DNA of 27,563 nt from Promethearchaeota archaeon. GTDB taxonomy: Archaea; Asgardarchaeota; Lokiarchaeia; Sigynarchaeales; SOKP01. Position 1 is the stretch's first letter; each line of letters begins with the position of its first letter. A program made the translations under genes and the position numbers. The notes beneath the pieces were generated by a model. The model ran no database searches. It saw nothing but the letters and a program-made list of their open reading frames with translations, and was not told where the DNA came from. This document shows, piece by piece, positions 7,960 through 14,825 of this stretch. The stretch is taken from positions 1 to 27,563 of the forward strand of contig JAEOTV010000063.1 in the NCBI GenBank assembly GCA_016839635.1, in the 5' to 3' direction.

Positions 7960-8121
7960 TTATTCTTTAACCTTCCTCAAAATTGAGGAAAGTTCCGTCT
8001 TAAGTAAATCACGTATTGCTACGCGAATTACTTCTGAACGATTGGGATACAGGTTCATGTTAACTAATTCCTCTATACCGGTAAGATATGCTTCTGGAAT
8101 ATGACAAGTTATTAGCTTCAT
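7960..8121 (-). CDS. small ribbon-helix-helix (CopG/CdrS-like) transcription regulator
   Basis: This 53-residue protein reads from ATG at 8121 to TAA at 7960. It begins MKLITCHIPEAYLTGIEE, giving the short beta strand and first helix, then the turn L-Y-P-N-R-S-E and the second helix V-I-R-V-A-I-R-D-L-L-K. That order, with the polar N-R-S-E at the helix start, is typical of archaeal ribbon-helix-helix DNA-binding dimers. It is little more than the DNA-binding domain. There is no Shine-Dalgarno sequence (eight A residues precede the ATG), suggesting a leaderless mRNA. It converges with the ZIP gene. Control of the transporter or of its own promoter is plausible but unproven. Its C-terminal codons contain an 8-bp inverted repeat (7973-7990). 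Confidence 0.85.
   Translation of the reverse strand: MKLITCHIPEAYLTGIEELVNMNLYPNRSEVIRVAIRDLLKTELSSILRKVKE
7973..7990. repeat. inverted repeat inside the 3' end of the ribbon-helix-helix gene
   Basis: TTCCTCAA-AA-TTGAGGAA has perfect 8-bp arms and a 2-base centre. It lies in coding sequence (residues about 44-50), so it may be chance codon use. It has the size and symmetry of a site for a dimeric regulator. Confidence 0.4.
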
Positions 8122-8329
8122 TTTTTTTTATAAAACCCCTTTTAATATTCAAAACTTATAGTTTTTGTTATAATTTACACACTTTGACAATATAATATAT
8201 CAGTATAATACTACGATAATATATCTAAAATTTAAGCCTTGAGAATGGAATTTTTCGTGAATTTGAGAGGAATAATAAATCCCCTGTTTTTAAATTAATT
8301 CCAAAATAAATTAAAAAAAATCTAAAAAC

Positions 8330-9466
8330 CTATTGTTTGATATCTTCAGGACAAATTTCTTTTCTCTCTACAGAAGATTTTAACGCTGCCAGAGCAAATT
8401 GAGTGATATATTTGCCATCTTCTCCTGATAATACTGGCTCTTCATCATTCTTTATTGCTTCAATGAAATGGTGCGTAGAATTAATAAATCCATATTTCCA
8501 ATCCCTTTCAACATTAGTAATAGTTTCAACCTTTCCATCTTTAAATATTACGATAGGAGGAAAAATTTCCGAGTTAGACATTATATTTCCAGCAGATGTG
8601 GCTTGATTTATCCATATAACTCCCTTAGAGCCCGTAATTGATATAAAGTCTTCTTCAGGATAATAGGGACTCGGCAAAGTCATATTAGGGCAATAATTAT
8701 ATTCCATAGTTCCATATGTGGGAACAAAAAAGTCTGAATTGAGTGGAGGTGCGTATTTCCACATTATATATGCGGGAATATCTAAATTGTTATATCTGTC
8801 TACCCATGAATAGACCTTTTCGATTTTTGCCTCAATCAAATACACTGCTAACCAAAATTTATGGAATCCATCATCAAAGACAAATGGTGAACCACAGTCC
8901 AATCCACCACCACAAAGTTTTGGGTCTAATCTCCATACCCATGCAGTAGTAGAAATATTCCATCCTCCTTTAGTTCCTTCAATAGTCTTAATGTGGATTG
9001 AATTAACCTGACCAATAACCCCCTCTTGTAGTAATTGTTTTGCTCGCATAATAGGAGGATAAAAAGTGAAATTTTCAAACACCTTTAATTTGACATTATT
9101 CTTTTTGCACGCACTTATCATTTTATCACATTCTATGATAGAGTTTGCCATTGGTTTTTGGACACATATTCCTAAGATGTTCTTTTTAGCAGCATAAAGT
9201 GTCGCTTCGCAATGCAAATGGTGAGGTAATAAAATTTCTAGAATATCAATGTTTTCATCATCAAGCATCTTTTTGTAATCAGAATATATTCTAATATGGG
9301 GACTTAAATTAAATTTTCCAATTTTCTCTTTTGCACGTCTTCTTTTGCTATCGCATAAACAAGTGATTTCAATATCGTCTCGATCTAGATATCCTAAGAC
9401 ATTTAGATCAAAAATAACACCACATCCTATAATTCCCACTTTTAATTTTTCCAATATTAGTCTCAC
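8330..9466 (-). CDS. Gfo/Idh/MocA-family NAD(P)-dependent oxidoreductase
   Basis: The protein is probably a sugar or cyclitol dehydrogenase that oxidises or reduces a hydroxyl or keto group with NAD(P). The N-terminal Rossmann fold shows VGIIGCGVIF near residues 9-18 and the I-L-L-P-H-H-L-H stretch at its end. The family EKP motif appears as V-Q-K-P, with the catalytic Lys kept and Glu replaced by Gln. The C-terminal domain carries D-D-G-F-H-K-F-W, matching the conserved Asp/His catalytic pair. At about 378 residues it has the usual length. The longest start is GTG at 9466; a TTG four codons in is also possible. It stands in a minus-strand run but about 100 bases from its upstream neighbour, so co-transcription is uncertain. 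The substrate cannot be told. Confidence 0.88.
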   Translation of the reverse strand: MRLILEKLKVGIIGCGVIFDLNVLGYLDRDDIEITCLCDSKRRRAKEKIGKFNLSPHIRIYSDYKKMLDDENIDILEILLPHHLHCEATLYAAKKNILGICVQKPMANSIIECDKMISACKKNNVKLKVFENFTFYPPIMRAKQLLQEGVIGQVNSIHIKTIEGTKGGWNISTTAWVWRLDPKLCGGGLDCGSPFVFDDGFHKFWLAVYLIEAKIEKVYSWVDRYNNLDIPAYIMWKYAPPLNSDFFVPTYGTMEYNYCPNMTLPSPYYPEEDFISITGSKGVIWINQATSAGNIMSNSEIFPPIVIFKDGKVETITNVERDWKYGFINSTHHFIEAIKNDEEPVLSGEDGKYITQFALAALKSSVERKEICPEDIKQ

Positions 9467-9563
9467 TTTAATTAATAAACCAATTCATAAATGTAAAGAG
9501 CCTAAATCTCCTAAAAATACAATTTTTATAATGCAAATAAAAAAAAAAAGATTTGGTAAAAAT

Positions 9564-12158
9564 TTATTCAGATGGATTTTCTTTTTCAGAAATATTTCTT
9601 TTTTGAGTGTTATAGCCAGAGGGATACATATTGGTAATATCACGAGGGGTTGTATTGTACCCATTTTCTTCCATAATGGCATAGAGTTTTTTGCTATTTT
9701 CTTCAATACTTAATTCCATAACTTCTCCAGCAAGAAGTATATAGGAAAAAGCTGTTAGAAAGGGGATACCGAAAAACAAAACAGCTGTTATAAGAAATCC
9801 AAATAAAAGAGAGACAAAATCTCCCCCTTCTCCAAAAAATCCAGAAAAATCCATTTGCCCTAGAAATGCAGCAAATGTGAGTAAAGCAGAAAGTCCAGCA
9901 ATACCTTTAATAATAGATTGTGCCCAAATGCTTATAGGCTCAATATCTCCTGGTTGACGATATTTTTTGTTTTCACGATAATAAGCAATCCCCGCATCAT
10001 CAAGCAAATAATTCCCAGCAATAAAAAATGAGAATAATACAAAGGATAATATCATTGGTAATATACAGAATAACATGTAACCCATCATGAAATTAAAGAA
10101 TTCTGTCGAGCCAAATACATCGAAAGATGTGGGATAATTAAAGAAAGTGGTAAAAGCGTCATATGCATAAAATCCGACGGCTATCGAAAGAAACAATGGC
10201 AGTATTAATCTTTTGAGTTGAATAACAATACCAACTTCCTTTCTATCTTTCATATCCAATACAATAATATCATGATTATAACCTTTAGATATTTTAAAGA
10301 ATAAATCCCTTAATTTAACAAAAATAAAAGCAAATTGTGGTGCGAAGCGATTGTATAGTGCTGCTGTTAATGGTAATGTACCATACCAAACTATAGTTAC
10401 AAGTAAAAAGGCCATTACAATGTTTGAATTATTAGAGCCCACTATCAGTGTATTGTTAAAAACATTCATTAGTATCAAAAATAGCAAAAAAGTCATAGTC
10501 ATTAATCCTATAGCCAGACTGTTTACAGCAACAGTAAGTTTATGTTCCCCAACAGCTTTACGTTTATATTGTAATCTTTTTCCGCGTAATATAATAATCA
10601 ACACACCTGCAACTAATAGAATTGCTAGAATGATGAAAAGTGGAAAACCTAAAGGGAATAATGGTGATAGCCAAAATCCTAATGGTTTTTGAGAAGATAG
10701 AACAACTATTCTATCATCTCCGCCAAAGGCATAATCTTTTCTACCGTCTCCATCGAAATCATTAAAAGTTATCATAGAATCAGGAGAATATTCTGTATTT
10801 ATGAGCGCGAACTCTTGCCAATCAAGGATACTTACAATTTTATAGCGATTTACCTCTGAAAATCCTGCAAAAGGTCGATGACTTATGTAATAAATTACTT
10901 CATCAAGAGAATCTTCATTAAAATCTTCTTCTAAAACGAAGACATCAAAATTATCGCGTAAATCTGTCCTTTCCCATAATATATCATGAGTTATGAGCTC
11001 TAAGCGATATATTTGTATTGATCTCAATTCATTATCTTCTATGTCTCTGTATCTCATTCTTGTTAGGAAATAACAGATACCATCTCCTTCAGCACTATGA
11101 ATTTCCTGTATTTGAGTGTCCCAAGTCTCAACTCCTATTGGAAAGTGGTAGAGAACTCCTCCATCTAAACCGTTTAACAGTGTTATATTTCCATTCCAAC
11201 CTTGAATTATCAGTTCTGGGATTCCATCTAAGTTTAAGTCTTCAACAATTTCATAATCATTTATCGCTCTATGGAAGGTGATATTATAAATTTCATCCAT
11301 CATGTTATCTGAACTTAAGTTATATAAAAACATAGAATCTCTATTAAGAAATAACAAATGTGATTGATCCAAGTATGGAAATAACTCTAATGCTGGAAGG
11401 GGTTCTTCAGTACGAATACTACCATACCAGAGATCTAAAACACTATTCAATTTTGTTCCATTTATAAAATATGTATTAATACTACAATTAAACTCCGTCC
11501 AAGTGCGATTCCCATCAGTTGCTTTAAACCCTTCACCTTCTAATAATATTAGGTCTTCTCGTGAATCGGTCAAATCATTGAGACTTATTAAATCATGCAC
11601 ATAATAATTAGTGAAATTAGTTCCATCCCCCGTTAAAATAGGGACATCTTGACCATTAATTCCATTAATAAGTTGATTTGTGTAGTAATTCCGTAAAATA
11701 TCAGGTTCAAAATAGCCATTATATACAGTATAGTTGGGACGAATGGTGGCTCTACTTACAAAACAATCTTTGACTCCATCACCTGTGATATCCATTATAG
11801 GGAACACTTTTTTCACTGGTCCTTCGTATTCCTTTGCCCATAATAAATTACCATTTTCTCCTTCTAAACAATAGATACCTGCGTAATGAAGTGTTTGATA
11901 ACGTTGAGGGGTATCGGTTCCACGAAGATCACTATAACCAATAATTTCATTAACTCCATTCCCATTCACATCATCGGTTTCAAATATATACATATTAGTC
12001 GGAGCAATGTCCCTGAACTCTTCCCATGCCCATCCAGAGTGAAGTTCCATTTGAGTAATAAATGCAATGCCTAAAACACTAAATATAATAAAAGAGATAG
12101 CCAATAATACTAGATTTATTGGGCGTGAATCGTCATTTTTGTTTTTTTTCAACTTCAT
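9564..12158 (-). CDS. large membrane protein with extracytoplasmic FG-GAP-like region and polytopic C-terminus
   Basis: The protein has about 864 residues. A Lys-rich N-terminus and a signal-anchor helix (about 15-36) lead into a region of about 450 residues thought to be outside the cell. That region has repeated D-x-N-x-D/N-G-x-x-E/D loops: D-V-N-G-N-G-V-N-E, D-I-T-G-D-G-V-K-D, D-L-N-L-D-G-I-P-E, D-F-N-E-D-S-L-D-E, D-F-D-G-D-G-R-K-D. These resemble FG-GAP/VCBS calcium-binding blades of a beta propeller. About eight hydrophobic helices follow (roughly 500-815), then a hydrophilic tail. The function is unknown; sensing or binding at the cell surface coupled to the membrane part is inference. 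TTG at 12167 would add three residues, but the ATG at 12158 is more likely. Confidence 0.85.
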   Translation of the reverse strand: MKLKKNKNDDSRPINLVLLAISFIIFSVLGIAFITQMELHSGWAWEEFRDIAPTNMYIFETDDVNGNGVNEIIGYSDLRGTDTPQRYQTLHYAGIYCLEGENGNLLWAKEYEGPVKKVFPIMDITGDGVKDCFVSRATIRPNYTVYNGYFEPDILRNYYTNQLINGINGQDVPILTGDGTNFTNYYVHDLISLNDLTDSREDLILLEGEGFKATDGNRTWTEFNCSINTYFINGTKLNSVLDLWYGSIRTEEPLPALELFPYLDQSHLLFLNRDSMFLYNLSSDNMMDEIYNITFHRAINDYEIVEDLNLDGIPELIIQGWNGNITLLNGLDGGVLYHFPIGVETWDTQIQEIHSAEGDGICYFLTRMRYRDIEDNELRSIQIYRLELITHDILWERTDLRDNFDVFVLEEDFNEDSLDEVIYYISHRPFAGFSEVNRYKIVSILDWQEFALINTEYSPDSMITFNDFDGDGRKDYAFGGDDRIVVLSSQKPLGFWLSPLFPLGFPLFIILAILLVAGVLIIILRGKRLQYKRKAVGEHKLTVAVNSLAIGLMTMTFLLFLILMNVFNNTLIVGSNNSNIVMAFLLVTIVWYGTLPLTAALYNRFAPQFAFIFVKLRDLFFKISKGYNHDIIVLDMKDRKEVGIVIQLKRLILPLFLSIAVGFYAYDAFTTFFNYPTSFDVFGSTEFFNFMMGYMLFCILPMILSFVLFSFFIAGNYLLDDAGIAYYRENKKYRQPGDIEPISIWAQSIIKGIAGLSALLTFAAFLGQMDFSGFFGEGGDFVSLLFGFLITAVLFFGIPFLTAFSYILLAGEVMELSIEENSKKLYAIMEENGYNTTPRDITNMYPSGYNTQKRNISEKENPSE

Positions 12159-12278
12159 ATAGATCAAATTTTTTAGTATATTCTTATAAAATGAGATTAG
12201 ATTTTAAATTATAAAATCTTTAAGATAAAAGTTGTATAAATAATTTTATTATTTATTAAAGAATATACTTATAAACAA

Positions 12279-12287
12279 TTTAAATAA
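12279..12287 (+). promoter_or_regulatory. TATA-like box ahead of the candidate structured RNA
   Basis: TTTAAATAA is centred 26 bases ahead of the first G of the folded segment at 12309, the usual archaeal TATA-to-start distance. The surrounding DNA is very AT-rich, so a chance match is quite possible. Confidence 0.3.
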
Positions 12288-12308
12288 GAAAAAAAAATAT
12301 TATTAAAT

Positions 12309-12380
12309 GGGGTGCTTTAGTGTAAGATTTTACAATATCACTCCCAGTGAAACTCTAATTTCTTAATTCTAAAGCGCTCC
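12309..12380 (+). ncRNA. candidate structured RNA with three-way-junction fold
   Basis: On the plus strand, GGGGTGCTTTAG (12309-12320) pairs with CTAAAGCGCTCC (12369-12380) over 12 continuous base pairs, two of them G-U. Inside the closed loop are two small perfect hairpins: TGTAA-GATT-TTACA (12321-12334), abutting the long stem directly, and TCACT-CCC-AGTGA (12338-12350). The G-U pairs become mismatches on the minus strand, which favours plus-strand RNA. GC content is clearly above the flanks. It is tRNA-sized at 72 bases but has no T-loop consensus, so it is not a tRNA. An alternative reading is a 3' structure of the hsp20 message, since poly-T follows on the minus strand below 12300. The fold is from hand pairing only. 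Confidence 0.35.
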
Positions 12381-12400
12381 GCCTTTAATTTCTGTTATTA

Positions 12401-12420
12401 ATATTAGTTCTCACTAATAT
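12401..12420 (-). terminator. hairpin overlapping the hsp20 stop codon
   Basis: ATATTAGT-TCTC-ACTAATAT forms a perfect 8-bp stem with a 4-base loop that includes the TAA stop of hsp20. No strong T run follows directly, so it may be a message-end hairpin rather than a true terminator. Confidence 0.35.
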
Positions 12421-12883
12421 CTATTTTTTTTGCAGGTTTCTTACTCATGGTGATTTTTAAGAGACCGTTAGCCATCTTCGAAACAAGTGTTTCTGTATCT
12501 GCGTCAATAGGTAAAGGAATGTCCATATTCACATCTATAAATGTAAAACCTTTCCTGAAAAAAGGCATACACCAATCTTGTGCAGTTTTGTGTTCTTCTT
12601 CTTTTTCCTTTAGATTTTCTCTTTCAGGAATCTTAGGTTTATCTGCTTTTATGTTAATATGTTTGTTGATCAATGAAACATTAACATCCTCTTTTATACG
12701 CCCTGCTAAAGGAACTGTAATCAAATAGGAATCTCCTAAGTCTTCAACATTAAAGGGAATATAGCTTCCCATAAAACCATGCATAAAATGCTTCGCCATC
12801 CGTTTCATTTTAGCTATGTCGTGAGGCCCAAAATTATAACATCCTGCAAATCCTTTAGGTCTATGATGTTTTTCATCACACAT
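12404..12883 (-). CDS. small heat-shock protein, Hsp20/alpha-crystallin family
   Basis: This 159-residue chaperone should bind unfolding proteins and keep them from aggregating, without ATP, as an oligomer in the cytoplasm. The alpha-crystallin domain runs from about 43 to 147: N-V-E-D-L-G-D-S-Y-L-I-T-V-P-L-A-G at its start and the signature A-N-G-L-L-K-I near its end. A C-terminal I154-D-I156 is the I-x-I anchor used in oligomer assembly. The N-terminus is unusual in being rich in Cys, His and Met (C2, H6, H7, C15, H21, H32, H35), with C105 in the domain loop, suggesting redox or metal response. The start is firm: AAGGAGG lies about 8 bases ahead of the ATG. It follows the PadR gene by 42 bases, so the two are likely one operon. 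Confidence 0.93.
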   Translation of the reverse strand: MCDEKHHRPKGFAGCYNFGPHDIAKMKRMAKHFMHGFMGSYIPFNVEDLGDSYLITVPLAGRIKEDVNVSLINKHINIKADKPKIPERENLKEKEEEHKTAQDWCMPFFRKGFTFIDVNMDIPLPIDADTETLVSKMANGLLKITMSKKPAKKIDISEN

Positions 12884-12890
12884 TTTTGTT

Positions 12891-12897
12891 TCCTCCT
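12891..12897 (-). promoter_or_regulatory. strong Shine-Dalgarno sequence of hsp20
   Basis: On the minus strand the sequence reads AAGGAGG, then about 7-8 bases to the ATG at 12883. It is the strongest ribosome site in the window. It fits an internal operon gene that must be translated without a leaderless start. Confidence 0.75.
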
Positions 12898-12925
12898 TAT
12901 TTTTTAAAATTTTTATTGGTAAAAG

Positions 12926-13576
12926 CTAAAAACGCTCATATTCGTCGTCATCCACAATTGGGATGGTTTTAGTGTTTGTTTCTCTTTTCGTCTTTAATTC
13001 TTTTAAGATTTTTTCATAAGTATCGATTTCTACGTTGATATTCTCTAACCTTATTACTATTCTTTCTTTACTAAACTTTAAATCATCAATAATTCTCTCA
13101 ATTCTATTGATATTTTTTAAAGAAAAGTCTTCTTGGTCTATTTCTCTATGAATTGGCCCACAATGATACGGAAAGCAGGACATAGCCCCCCTTATACCTT
13201 TTTCATGAGGCAACCAAGCATTTACAACTGTACGAATATAATCTCCAAGTGTGTTCATACTTGATTCAAAATTATCCTTTAAAACTTCTTTTAATCTCTC
13301 TACACCTTGAAATGTTATTCTGTAAATCTTTTTCTGCCGATTATTTTCATCAATGAATTCTTCTGTTTCAACAAAACCTTTTTCATCTAATCTGTTTAGT
13401 AAAGGGTATATTGTTCCGGGAGAAGCTCTCCACATTGGTTTGAACTTTTTATTGATCTCTTGACTTATTTCATATCCAGTAATCTCTTTTCGATTCCTAA
13501 TTATTGAAAGTACAAGAATATCTAATCCAGAAAAAGGTCCACCGTGATGACCACTAAACCGTTTACCAAAGAACAT
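12926..13576 (-). CDS. PadR-family transcription regulator with Cys/His C-terminal extension
   Basis: This 216-residue protein has the PadR winged helix at about 15-105: the D-I-L-V-L-S-I-I first helix, the recognition part with S-P-G-T-I-Y-P-L-L-N-R-L-D-E-K-G at 52-67, and the wing K-K-I-Y-R-I-T. PadR dimers usually repress their own operon and stress genes. After the winged helix comes a segment with C134-F-P-Y-H138-C139 and H143, which could bind a metal or sense oxidation. A long coiled-coil dimer helix follows (about 150-200). The N-terminus carries G-H-H-G-G, echoing the His-rich start of the Hsp20 encoded 42 bases downstream. The pair is divergent from a ferredoxin-nitroreductase across 287 bases of shared promoter DNA. 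Confidence 0.9.
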   Translation of the reverse strand: MFFGKRFSGHHGGPFSGLDILVLSIIRNRKEITGYEISQEINKKFKPMWRASPGTIYPLLNRLDEKGFVETEEFIDENNRQKKIYRITFQGVERLKEVLKDNFESSMNTLGDYIRTVVNAWLPHEKGIRGAMSCFPYHCGPIHREIDQEDFSLKNINRIERIIDDLKFSKERIVIRLENINVEIDTYEKILKELKTKRETNTKTIPIVDDDEYERF

Positions 13577-13593
13577 TTTTCAACTTCACCAAT

Positions 13594-13811
13594 TTATTCG
13601 ATTTTTGATAATACTTATTATATTAAAATAAAAACACATATTTAAATATATCGAAGATCGAACATCTCATCAAATAAGCACACGGGCCAATAAAAATATA
13701 TTCTAAATCCAAAAATATAAATAAGCATATTTTAAGACCTTAAGATATCTATCAATTCAAATAATCATATATTTCTCTCTTTTATTCGGTAAAATCAATT
13801 ATTCGATTTTT
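13594..13811. promoter_or_regulatory. repeated TTATTCG motif in the divergent padR / nitroreductase promoter region
   Basis: The 13-base sequence TTATTCGATTTTT occurs at 13594-13606, near the PadR gene start, and again at 13799-13811, near the nitroreductase start; TTATTCG occurs a third time at 13782-13788. There is also an inverted repeat at 13608-13621 (ATAATA and TATTAT arms), and a palindromic TATA-like ATATTTAAATAT near 13637-13648 fits the PadR promoter. Copies at both promoters suggest a shared regulator, perhaps PadR itself; this is inference. Confidence 0.35.
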
Positions 13812-13863
13812 TATATCTTCATATCAAAATCTTAATATCATTTTCTTCAATTTCACTATTATA

Positions 13864-14646
13864 ATGCCAATAAAAGGAATTGATACTAATAAGTGTAATT
13901 TCTGTAAAATTTGTATTAAAGAATGCCCATCAGGAAACTTTAAGGAAGATATTGATGAAAAAAAGATAAATTTTGATAGCTCTCAAGGTTGTATATTATG
14001 TGGGCATTGTATTGCTGTATGTCCTGAAAAAGCGATAATTTATGAAGATACGGAAGGTAAAACTTTAGATTTTGAAGAACTAGGCACTTCTATATCAAAT
14101 GAAACCTTGAATAGATTAATGCAATCAAAAAGATCGGTTCGGCAATATAAGAGGAATAAAATTCCAAAAGAAATAATTGAGAAAGTCATTAATTGTATGA
14201 GTTATGCTCCCACAGCTATGAATAAACGATCCTTAAAATGTTCGGTAATCTCAGATGAGCAAAAAATCAATGAATTTATTGATTCAATTATTGAAGCTAT
14301 AGACGAAGAGGAAGAAAGAGATGCATATAAAAAAAAGAGAGAAAAAGGAATAGATCCCTTCTTTTATAATGCCCCTCATATTTTGATACTCCATTCAGAT
14401 AATGATTGGGATAATACAAATGCGACTATAGCTATAACATATGCTATGCTATGTGCTGAAACTTTAGATTTAGGATCTTGCTGGATTGGAGGTGTTCAGA
14501 TATTTCTCAATGAAAACAAAGAAATAAAAGAAAAAGTATTAGGTATTGAAGAAAAAATTTTCGGTATTATGATTTTTGGATATCCCACAGTGAAATATTA
14601 TCGTACCCCTCCACGACCCCCGATAATAACCAAATTTATCTCTTAA
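13864..14646 (+). CDS. nitroreductase-family flavoprotein with N-terminal 2[4Fe-4S] ferredoxin domain
   Basis: In this 260-residue protein, residues 1-60 form a bacterial-type ferredoxin with two clusters: C11-x2-C14-x2-C17-x3-C21-P and C43-x2-C46-x2-C49-x3-C53-P. Residues about 85-260 are a nitroreductase (FMN) domain, starting with the R-S-V-R-Q-Y motif, followed by Y-A-P-T-A-M-N, and later L-D-L-G-S-C-W-I-G-G and the I-F-G-Y-P-T-V-K strand. Such fused proteins pass electrons from the clusters to FMN to reduce an unknown organic or quinone-like substrate in anaerobes. A TATA-like stretch around 13811-13818 suggests a short or absent leader. It is divergent from padR-hsp20, which suggests a role in redox or electrophile stress. 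Confidence 0.92.
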   Translation: MPIKGIDTNKCNFCKICIKECPSGNFKEDIDEKKINFDSSQGCILCGHCIAVCPEKAIIYEDTEGKTLDFEELGTSISNETLNRLMQSKRSVRQYKRNKIPKEIIEKVINCMSYAPTAMNKRSLKCSVISDEQKINEFIDSIIEAIDEEEERDAYKKKREKGIDPFFYNAPHILILHSDNDWDNTNATIAITYAMLCAETLDLGSCWIGGVQIFLNENKEIKEKVLGIEEKIFGIMIFGYPTVKYYRTPPRPPIITKFIS

Positions 14647-14713
14647 AGATTTATTTAATACCCAAATATAGCAAATTTATTTTTAATTTCGTTTAAAATT
14701 GAACAATTTTGTA

Positions 14714-14735
14714 AATATTACTGTAATATTACTGA
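14714..14735. repeat. tandem duplication of an 11-base unit
   Basis: AATATTACTG plus one base is present twice, directly adjacent (14714-14724 and 14725-14735), in the gap between two convergent genes. Its role is unknown and it is probably neutral. Confidence 0.5.
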
Positions 14736-14761
14736 GATAATCTTTACATATATTACTTTAA

Positions 14762-14783
14762 TCGTGAAACTAAGCTTTCACGA
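14762..14783. terminator. hairpin between convergent genes, likely bidirectional terminator
   Basis: TCGTGAAA-CTAAGC-TTTCACGA has perfect 8-bp arms and a 6-base loop. It stands between the nitroreductase stop and the chemotaxis-protein stop. A run of nine A followed by T residues (14790-14804) lies beside it, giving U-rich RNA ahead of the hairpin on the minus strand and after it on the plus strand. Confidence 0.5.
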
Positions 14784-14825
14784 ATATCATAAAAAAAAAT
14801 TTTTAAAAAAGATAATAACAAAAAT

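Noticed and set aside
9345..9713. Plus-strand frame of 122 codons across the oxidoreductase start
   Set aside because: It is antisense to two well-supported minus-strand genes and their spacer; there is no domain.
12309..12381. tRNA gene with CCC in a 7-base loop
   Set aside because: The 7-bp acceptor-like stem and a TCA-CTCCCAG-TGA loop look tRNA-like, but there is no T-arm, no TTCRANTC loop and no normal D-arm.
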